A stretch of 11,963 nt of DNA, from positions 1 to 11,963 of the forward strand of contig JAAEOI010000232.1 in the NCBI GenBank assembly GCA_024244665.1. Direction: 5' to 3'. Origin of the DNA: Bacteroidota bacterium (GTDB lineage: Bacteria; Bacteroidota; Bacteroidia; Bacteroidales; GCA-2748055). Below are positions 7,078-11,963 of this stretch, in pieces. The first letter of the stretch is position 1. Each line of letters opens with the position of its first letter. The notes under the pieces are model-generated. The model searched no databases and had not been told where the DNA came from. It saw nothing but the letters and a program-made list of their open reading frames with translations. The translations under genes and the position numbers were made by a program.

Positions 7078-7941
7078 TTATCTCTTCTTAAACAGCCTGA
7101 TCAGGGGTTTGACATAGTCGGCCCCGGTGCGGAGGGAAACATGATCCACCCCGGCCCGGGTAAAAATCTCTTTCATCATCTCAACATGACTTTCCCACTT
7201 CATGGTATAGTTGTCCCTGACCCTGCGGTTTGAGGTGTCGACCCATCGTTCGCTGCCCGACTCGGCATCTACCACCCTGATCAGCCCTACAGACGGGAAG
7301 GCTGACTCTCTGCGGTCGTATATGTGCAGGGAAGCCACATCATGCTTGTTGTTAGCCACCTGTAAGGACCGCGCATAGCCCTTATCCCGGAAATCGGAGA
7401 TAACAAATGCAGTGCACCGCTTCTTGATGACGTTGGTCAGGAAACGGAGGCTTTCGGAGATGTCGGTTCCCCGGCTTACAGGCTGAAACTCGATTAGTTC
7501 CCTGATGATCCTGAGAATGTGTTTGCGCCCTTTCTGTGGTGGGATGAACTTTTCAATCCGGTCGCTGAACATGATCACTCCGATCTTGTCGTTGTTTTCG
7601 ATTGCAGAGAAGGACAATACAGCTGAGATCTCGGTAATTAAATCGCGCTTCATCTGCTGTTCCGTACCAAAACTTCCAGAACCACTCACATCGATGAGCA
7701 GCATGACAGTAAGTTCACGCTCCTCCTCAAATACCTTAACATAGGGATGGTTGAACCTGGCAGTCACATTCCAGTCGATGCTCCTGATATCGTCACCATA
7801 CTGGTATTCACGCACTTCAGAGAATGTCATACCCCGCCCTTTATAGGCGCTGTGGTACTCACCGGCAAAAATCTGACGGGACAGACCACGGGTCTTAATC
7901 TCAATTTTCCGTACCTTTTTTAAGAGTTCTTTTGTTTCCAC
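7078..7941 (-). CDS. DUF58 family protein with a VWA-like domain, MoxR partner
   Basis: The 287-residue product carries the DUF58 signature at 41-62 (SEVREYQYGDD, then IRSIDWNVTAR), which defines the family. A VWA-like fold follows with DVSGS at 84-88, Thr159 in RGTDIS and Asp183 in ISDF, so all MIDAS-type positions appear occupied. There is no signal peptide or clear membrane helix, so it is expected in the cytosol. DUF58 genes are almost always next to moxR. Here it is separated from moxR only by a small exported-protein gene. The length is normal for the short, soluble form of the family found in bat operons. The start METKELLKKVRKIEIKTRG is the usual one, 14 nt after the previous stop. 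It probably forms part of the MoxR-Bat assembly, but its specific action is unknown. Confidence 0.93.
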   Translation of the reverse strand: METKELLKKVRKIEIKTRGLSRQIFAGEYHSAYKGRGMTFSEVREYQYGDDIRSIDWNVTARFNHPYVKVFEEERELTVMLLIDVSGSGSFGTEQQMKRDLITEISAVLSFSAIENNDKIGVIMFSDRIEKFIPPQKGRKHILRIIRELIEFQPVSRGTDISESLRFLTNVIKKRCTAFVISDFRDKGYARSLQVANNKHDVASLHIYDRRESAFPSVGLIRVVDAESGSERWVDTSNRRVRDNYTMKWESHVEMMKEIFTRAGVDHVSLRTGADYVKPLIRLFKKR

Positions 7942-7955
7942 CGCCTGTTCTCTGA

Positions 7956-8378
7956 TTAATCTCTTCCCTGCTTCTTACTGGTCTCCCGAATGGTGAAGTA
8001 CCACTCCAGTTTGATCAGTTCCACCAGGATGGTATCCGAATCAACCTGGAATTCCCAGATTAACTCCCCGGTTTGTCTGTACTTGCTGTTGATATCCTCA
8101 AGCATCTTGTTATAATCGGAATAATCGCACACCACCTTTGATGTCCGGCAGATATCCTGGTCATCAAAATAGATAATCCATGTTTTGGTCCTGGGTCCGT
8201 TCACATACTTAAGATAATTGAACCGCTGTTTAATCACAGAATCATCTCTCCGAAACTCCTTATGATCTGTTTTCACAATGCCTTTTACCTCATCCTTGGA
8301 AAGTCCTACCATGGTCTGGCCGTATAGTAGGCTACCTGCAAACAGGATAATTGCGCATATGAAACCGATTTTTCTCAT
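7956..8378 (-). CDS. Small exported protein of unknown function inside the bat operon
   Basis: The 140-residue protein begins MRKIGFICAIILFAGSLLYG, a clear signal peptide with probable cleavage before Gln21. The mature part is about 120 residues, mixed in charge, with two Cys in close spacing (ICRTSKVVCDY, about 76-86) that could form a periplasmic disulfide. It contains aromatic-rich segments (TKTWIIYFDDQD, VELIKLEWYFTIRE) suggesting beta strands. I do not recognise the family. It starts 5 nt after the moxR stop and ends 14 nt before the DUF58 start, so it is very probably co-transcribed with both. Codon use resembles its neighbours and there is no sign of recent transfer. A periplasmic accessory of the MoxR-Bat system is a guess from position only. 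Confidence 0.83.
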   Translation of the reverse strand: MRKIGFICAIILFAGSLLYGQTMVGLSKDEVKGIVKTDHKEFRRDDSVIKQRFNYLKYVNGPRTKTWIIYFDDQDICRTSKVVCDYSDYNKMLEDINSKYRQTGELIWEFQVDSDTILVELIKLEWYFTIRETSKKQGRD

Positions 8379-8383
8379 GTTTT

Positions 8384-9379
8384 CTAAGGCACCTCTACAT
8401 TATTCAATATCTCAGAAATAATATTTTCGGTGGATATGTTCTCTGCTTCCGCCTCATAGGTCAACCCGATCCTGTGCCTGAGTACATCATGACAAACTGC
8501 CCTGATGTCCTCCGGAACCACATAGCCCCGTCGCTTGATAAAGGCGTATGCCTTGGCTGCCCTTGCAAGGTTTATGCTCGCACGCGGCGATCCCCCGTAC
8601 TGGATAAGAGGCACAAACTGTGCCAATCCGGCCAGCTCGGGATTCCTGGTGGCGAAAACGATATCCAGAATGTAGTTCTCAATCTTCTCGTCGAGGTATA
8701 CCTCATTGACCACCTCCCTGGCTTTCATAATGTCGGAAGGCTTCAGGATCTGCGTCGCCTTTGGGAATTCTTTTGCCAGATTCTCCCTGACAATCAACTT
8801 CTCCTCTTCACGGCTGGGGTAGGTAACAATCACCTTCATCATAAACCTGTCCACCTGTGCTTCGGGAAGGGGATAGGTTCCCTCCTGTTCAATCGGATTC
8901 TGTGTGGCCAATACTAGGAAGGGTCGTACAAGGGGATAGGTCTCCTCCCCTATGGTAACCTGCTTCTCCTGCATCGCCTCCAGCAGAGCACTCTGAACCT
9001 TTGCCGGTGACCGGTTGATCTCATCGGCCAACACCAGGTTTGCAAAAATCGGTCCCTTCTTCACCACAAACTCCTCCTTCTTCTGGCTGTAGATCATGGT
9101 ACCCAGCAGATCGGCCGGCAACAGATCGGGTGTAAACTGTATCCGGCTGAATTCGGCATCAATGGTTTGTGACAGGGTTGTAATGGCCAGGGTCTTTGCA
9201 AGTCCGGGAACCCCCTCCAGCAGGATGTGCCCATCGGACAACAGTCCGATCAACAAGCGCTCCACCAGGCCTTTCTGACCCACAATCACCTTCTGTATCT
9301 CCATTGTGATCAGATCAACAAATTCACTCTCCTGCTTGATCCTCTCATTGAGCTCTTTGATATTCACTTCCTGACTCAT
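8384..9379 (-). CDS. moxR: MoxR family AAA+ ATPase
   Basis: The 331-residue product is a full-length MoxR-type AAA+ ATPase. Walker A is GVPGLAKT (56-63), Walker B is LVLADE (115-120), sensor 1 is LATQNP with Asn161, and sensor 2 is GGSPRAS with Arg266. The segments PADLLGTMIY and LPEAQVDRFM are typical of the family. MoxR proteins act in the cytosol as chaperone-like ATPases on VWA-domain partners, here most likely the DUF58 protein, BatA and BatB. It is the first gene of the operon. The ATG at 9379 follows a probable leader of about 50 nt from the promoter at 9438-9468. No Shine-Dalgarno sequence is evident. Some annotations call this protein BatR or simply ATPase; moxR is the family name. 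Confidence 0.95.
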   Translation of the reverse strand: MSQEVNIKELNERIKQESEFVDLITMEIQKVIVGQKGLVERLLIGLLSDGHILLEGVPGLAKTLAITTLSQTIDAEFSRIQFTPDLLPADLLGTMIYSQKKEEFVVKKGPIFANLVLADEINRSPAKVQSALLEAMQEKQVTIGEETYPLVRPFLVLATQNPIEQEGTYPLPEAQVDRFMMKVIVTYPSREEEKLIVRENLAKEFPKATQILKPSDIMKAREVVNEVYLDEKIENYILDIVFATRNPELAGLAQFVPLIQYGGSPRASINLARAAKAYAFIKRRGYVVPEDIRAVCHDVLRHRIGLTYEAEAENISTENIISEILNNVEVP

Positions 9380-9527
9380 CTATGGATTCTTTTTAGTTAA
9401 TAATCATCTCTTTTAAACATTCCTTCAGAATGGAGCACAAAAATAGCTGTGAATTTGTCCATAAGAAAGGATTGAGGGGTTAAAAAATGTTAATAAAAGG
9501 CTATTTTTAAGCAATTATAGCAGAAGC
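9380..9527. other. Divergent intergenic region between moxR and truA
   Basis: This 148-bp AT-rich gap is the only long non-coding stretch in the central part of the window. It holds the predicted moxR promoter on the minus strand. For truA on the plus strand the best candidate -7 box is TATTTTTA at 9502-9509 (one mismatch), about 20 bp before the ATG, but no -33 element sits at the right distance, so I do not call it. No hairpin, riboswitch or RNA gene is apparent. Confidence 0.6.
9438..9468 (-). promoter_or_regulatory. Predicted Bacteroidota-type promoter of the moxR-bat operon
   Basis: On the minus strand the sequence TATTTTTG (9445-9438) matches the -7 consensus TAnnTTTG of the Bacteroidota primary sigma factor. 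It is preceded after exactly 19 bp by TTTC (9468-9465), one mismatch from the -33 element TTTG. Transcription would start near 9430-9433, giving a leader of about 50 nt before the moxR ATG. It lies in the only long gap upstream of the nine-gene operon. This is a prediction from motif and position, with no data on actual initiation. Confidence 0.62.
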
Positions 9528-10301
9528 ATGAGCAGGTACTTCATCCAAATGGCCTATGACGGGACACTATTTAACGGCTGGCAGGTGCAGCCCAACGGCA
9601 AAACTGTCCAGGAAGTGATGGAACAAGCCCTCTCAACCCTTCTCCAGGAGGAGATCTCCGTTACGGGAGCCGGGAGAACCGATACAGGCGTTCACGCCTC
9701 CCATTTCATCGCGCATTTTGATACCACAAAAAACAGAGCAGGCAAGGAAGCCACCACTCCGGACAATCCACAGTTTCTCTTTAAGCTTAATCGCTTTCTG
9801 CCCGAAGATGTGGTGATCTATTCCATCAGGGAGGTTCCCGCTGAAATGCATGCCAGGTTTTCAGCCACCCACCGGACCTACCACTACCACATTTCAACCA
9901 TCAAGCCCCTGTATAGACGCAACTATTCTCATTATCTATTTGGAACCCTGGACGAGGCAGCCATCGAAGCCTGTTGTAAAATCATCCTTGAAACCACTGA
10001 TTTCACCAGTTTCAGCAAGCTGCATACCGACGTGAAAACCAATAATTGTAAGGTAACAGTTGCACACTGGCGCAAAGTGGAGGAGGGATATCTTTTTGAG
10101 ATCGGGGCGGACCGCTTCCTCAGAAACATGGTCAGGTCGATAGTAGGAACCCTGATTGACGTGGGGCAGGGTAAATTGGATCCGGATGATTTTCTATCTA
10201 TTGTGAATGCCAGGGACCGTGGTAAAGCAGGACAATCAGCCCCTGCCAGGGGTTTGTTCCTGGTGGACATTACTTATGATGGTTTCAAATTTTCCACCTG
10301 A
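9528..10301 (+). CDS. truA: tRNA pseudouridine(38-40) synthase TruA
   Basis: TruA converts uridines at positions 38-40 of the tRNA anticodon arm to pseudouridine. The 257-residue product has the typical length and the catalytic block GAGRTDTGVHA (48-58), in which Asp52 is the nucleophile. It also carries FNGWQVQPNGKTVQEV near the N-terminus, HARFSATHRTYHY (108-120), and RFLRNMVRSIVGTL (196-209), all diagnostic for the family. The start ATG at 9528 gives MSRYFIQMAYDGT, which aligns with family N-termini. The 3' end overlaps the convergent thioesterase gene by 17 bp, leaving no room for a terminator between them. It is the only complete plus-strand gene in the window and probably has its own promoter in the gap upstream. 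Confidence 0.96.
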   Translation: MSRYFIQMAYDGTLFNGWQVQPNGKTVQEVMEQALSTLLQEEISVTGAGRTDTGVHASHFIAHFDTTKNRAGKEATTPDNPQFLFKLNRFLPEDVVIYSIREVPAEMHARFSATHRTYHYHISTIKPLYRRNYSHYLFGTLDEAAIEACCKIILETTDFTSFSKLHTDVKTNNCKVTVAHWRKVEEGYLFEIGADRFLRNMVRSIVGTLIDVGQGKLDPDDFLSIVNARDRGKAGQSAPARGLFLVDITYDGFKFST

Positions 10302-11076
10302 TACTTGCGCGAATCAGCTCCTGCCCGTCCTCTTCACGGGTAACAGTAAGTTTAAATGGTCCCTCAGGGCCTTCACTCTCACGCTCATCCGGTTCCTTCA
10401 TGGTGGCACCCTCAATTGATTCTTCTCCCCCCCTTATCACCACATGATTGCCCATCAGCGCTTCGTGAAGGAAGTTGATCTCAAACTCACCGATGGCCCG
10501 GTCGGTCAGACCGGCAGGCATGACAGCATCAATGCTCCATTCCATGTACTTCACATTGTTCACATGTCCGACAATATCCACATCGGAGAAGACCACCTTG
10601 TGTTTTCCCAGGAAACCGTGTGCATCCGGAACTACGATCTTCTCCAAATTTGATTCGAACACCGGATCGCCAAAAACAATCTTTGAAAAACGCTCCAGTT
10701 CAACCCCCGGCCGGATGGGCCTGTGGGTATTCATATCAACAATTAACCAGCAGGTGGTGGCTACTCCCAACAGCTCACCTGAAATGTCAGTCACCCGAAA
10801 ATCCCTGAGCGCAAATAGTTTATCAATCCCGCTGGGCCATGTCTCCACCACAATGGTATCGTTCCAGACCGGGAGCTTTAGCATGCGGATCTTCATCCGA
10901 GAGAGCATCCAGAGTGTACGCCGTTCTTTCATCTGATTGTAGCCAAATCCGAGTTGGTTGGCATGATGGTAGGCCACCTCCTGGAAATAGTTTGCCATGG
11001 TGGTCAGGCGGGCCTCTCCCCTGGGATCTAACTCATATGATGCGATGGTAAATTCTTTGCTGAAGATGGATGCCAT
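10285..11076 (-). CDS. Acyl-ACP thioesterase (double hot-dog, FatA/FatB-like)
   Basis: Enzymes of this family hydrolyse acyl-ACP to free fatty acid in the cytosol. The 263-residue form begins MASIFSKEFTIASYELDPRG and holds two hot-dog repeats. The first includes YFQEVAYHHANQLGFGY and LWMLSRMKIRM. The second contains FSDVDIVGHVNNVKYMEW (163-180). The plant FatA/B active-site motif is D-x-N-x-H. Here it reads D167-I-V169-G-H171, so the usual Asn is Val while His is kept. A charged insert (about 219-240) interrupts the second repeat. I prefer the ATG at 11076, 23 nt after the aroE stop. An upstream ATG at 11127 would add 17 polar residues and overlap aroE by 28 bp, and that addition is not family-like. 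It is probably co-transcribed with aroE. Activity on medium or long chains cannot be told. Confidence 0.9.
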   Translation of the reverse strand: MASIFSKEFTIASYELDPRGEARLTTMANYFQEVAYHHANQLGFGYNQMKERRTLWMLSRMKIRMLKLPVWNDTIVVETWPSGIDKLFALRDFRVTDISGELLGVATTCWLIVDMNTHRPIRPGVELERFSKIVFGDPVFESNLEKIVVPDAHGFLGKHKVVFSDVDIVGHVNNVKYMEWSIDAVMPAGLTDRAIGEFEINFLHEALMGNHVVIRGGEESIEGATMKEPDERESEGPEGPFKLTVTREEDGQELIRASIRWKI

Positions 11077-11099
11077 TGCTTTTGATTCTTTCAACTTAT

Positions 11100-11846
11100 T
11101 TACCTGTTCCTGTTCCAGATTTCCCATGATGCCTCGGCCTGATATACAAGCATGTCGGATCCATTCACTATGCTTGCTCCCTGCTCTTCGCCAAGGGCTA
11201 AAAAGCGCGTATGCTCAGGATTATATACCAGGTCGAACAACAGGTGCCCGGATGTGATTGCCTTGTAGGGGATAGCGGGATAGCTATCCACATGGGGATG
11301 CATCCCCAACGGAGTTGTATTGATGATTAGTGTATGACTCTCCACAATCGAACGATCCAGCTGATCGTACGCCAGGAGCCCCTCTCCCCTGCTGCGGCTC
11401 ACCATCTGGTACTCTATCTCCAGGCCCTTCAGAACAAACTCCACTGCCTTTGAGGAACCACCGGTACCCAGCACAAGTGCCTGCTGATGATTCGTGCCGA
11501 GATGCTCCTTCAGAGAACGTTCAAAGCCGGCCACATCAGTATTGTATCCCAAAAGGGATAAACGATCTTCTTCTCTGCAGAAGAAGATGGTATTCACCGC
11601 CCCGATGCTCCGGGCGGTCCGATCGAGTGCATCCAGATAGGGAATAATCTTCTGCTTATAGGGAACCGTCACATTAAGGCCCACCAGGCCGGGCTCCCCT
11701 TTAACCAGCTCCTCAAAAGCAGCAATTTTTTCCATGGGGAAATTCTCGTACCTGGCATCGATCTGCTCCTCACTGAACTTTTTTGCAAAGTAAGGAGCCG
11801 AAAAACTGTGCCCAAGGGGATAGCCGATAAGTCCGAATAGTCTCAT
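11100..11846 (-). CDS. aroE: Shikimate dehydrogenase
   Basis: AroE reduces 3-dehydroshikimate to shikimate with NADPH in the aromatic amino acid pathway. The 248-residue product is full length for the short Bacteroidota form. Shikimate-binding motifs are GYPLGHSFS (8-16), NVTVPYK (58-64, catalytic Lys64), GAVNTI (82-87) and NTD with catalytic Asp104. The nucleotide-binding loop is GTGGSSKA (127-134), followed by VSRSRGEG (149-156) where NADPH specificity is set. NTTPLGM (176-182), FDLVYNP (204-210) and the final DMLVYQAE (231-238) complete the fold. The start ATG at 11846 gives the canonical MRLFGLIGYPLGHS. A tandem heptamer array begins 8 bp upstream of it, so any promoter must lie within or beyond that array. 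No Shine-Dalgarno sequence is visible. Confidence 0.96.
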   Translation of the reverse strand: MRLFGLIGYPLGHSFSAPYFAKKFSEEQIDARYENFPMEKIAAFEELVKGEPGLVGLNVTVPYKQKIIPYLDALDRTARSIGAVNTIFFCREEDRLSLLGYNTDVAGFERSLKEHLGTNHQQALVLGTGGSSKAVEFVLKGLEIEYQMVSRSRGEGLLAYDQLDRSIVESHTLIINTTPLGMHPHVDSYPAIPYKAITSGHLLFDLVYNPEHTRFLALGEEQGASIVNGSDMLVYQAEASWEIWNRNR

Positions 11847-11854
11847 AAAAAGTT

Positions 11855-11945
11855 CTCAGTGGTCAGTGCTCAGTGGTCAGTGGTCAGTGCTCAGTGCTCA
11901 GTGGTCAGTGGTCAGTGCTCAGTGGTCAGTGCTCAGTGCTCAGTG
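11855..11945. repeat. Tandem array of 13 heptamers (STCAGTG), just upstream of aroE
   Basis: Thirteen contiguous 7-bp units fill 91 bp with no indels and no change in six of seven positions. Only the first base varies, C or G, in the order C G C G G C C G G C G C C. The array starts 8 bp before the aroE ATG (minus strand) and ends 18 bp before the window edge, where the sequence becomes non-repetitive. It has no dyad symmetry between units and no spacers. It resembles the short tandem heptamer repeats known from intergenic DNA of some cyanobacteria. I infer that it is non-coding leader or promoter-proximal DNA. Confidence 0.95.
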
Positions 11946-11963
11946 CGTGGAGCTATTGTGTCT

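Noticed and set aside
8474..8917. A 147-residue plus-strand frame opposite moxR
   Set aside because: It lies inside a full-length MoxR with all AAA+ motifs. The frame shows no protein-like features.
9502..9509. truA promoter -7 box TATTTTTA
   Set aside because: One mismatch to TAnnTTTG, but the nearest upstream TTG is about 27 bp away instead of about 19-21, and the DNA is AT-rich enough for chance matches.
10475..10936. A 153-residue plus-strand frame opposite the thioesterase gene
   Set aside because: Ser/Thr/Met-rich antisense shadow with no motif. The minus-strand thioesterase explains the constraint.
11855..11945. CRISPR array
   Set aside because: Units are 7 bp, contiguous and without spacers, so this is a simple tandem repeat.

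Overview
The window looks like chromosomal DNA of a Bacteroidota bacterium, most likely from the Bacteroidales or a neighbouring, largely anaerobic lineage. The reasons are a complete Bacteroides-type aerotolerance (Bat) operon in its usual order, a near-consensus Bacteroidota promoter (TAnnTTTG type) in front of it, and mostly absent Shine-Dalgarno sequences. I cannot place it to genus.

Layout, left to right. 1-162 is the 5' end of a cstA-type carbon starvation/peptide transporter gene, minus strand, cut by the window edge. 247-577 is a decayed remnant of a DUF39/HcyBio (homocysteine biosynthesis) gene: two conserved blocks of the family are joined with about 130 residues missing between them. 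578-9379 is one tight nine-gene minus-strand operon, read as moxR, a small exported orphan, a DUF58 gene, an exported single-pass membrane protein, batA, batB, batC, batD, batE. 9380-9527 is the only sizeable intergenic gap and holds the operon promoter. 9528-10301 is truA on the plus strand. 10285-11076 (acyl-ACP thioesterase) and 11100-11846 (aroE) form a minus-strand pair converging on truA. 11855-11945 is a tandem array of thirteen 7-bp units, starting 8 bp upstream of the aroE start codon.

How the genes work together. MoxR is an AAA+ ATPase of the type that partners von Willebrand factor A (VWA) proteins. The operon supplies three such proteins with intact MIDAS metal-binding motifs: cytosolic DUF58 and membrane-anchored BatA and BatB. 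BatC and BatE provide TPR protein-interaction modules. BatD and the 333-residue protein upstream of batA both have a large periplasmic part, one transmembrane helix and a helical cytosolic tail. Adjacent genes are separated by 1-20 nt or overlap, so the set is probably co-transcribed and partly translationally coupled. The assembly is generally viewed as an envelope-stress or aerotolerance complex, but its biochemical role is unsettled.

The core genes are known families. The parts worth a second look are the DUF39 remnant, the 140-residue exported orphan inside the operon, the 15-bp expandable repeat in batC, the heptamer array before aroE, and a thioesterase whose usual catalytic Asn is Val. 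I did not find a clearly new multi-gene system.
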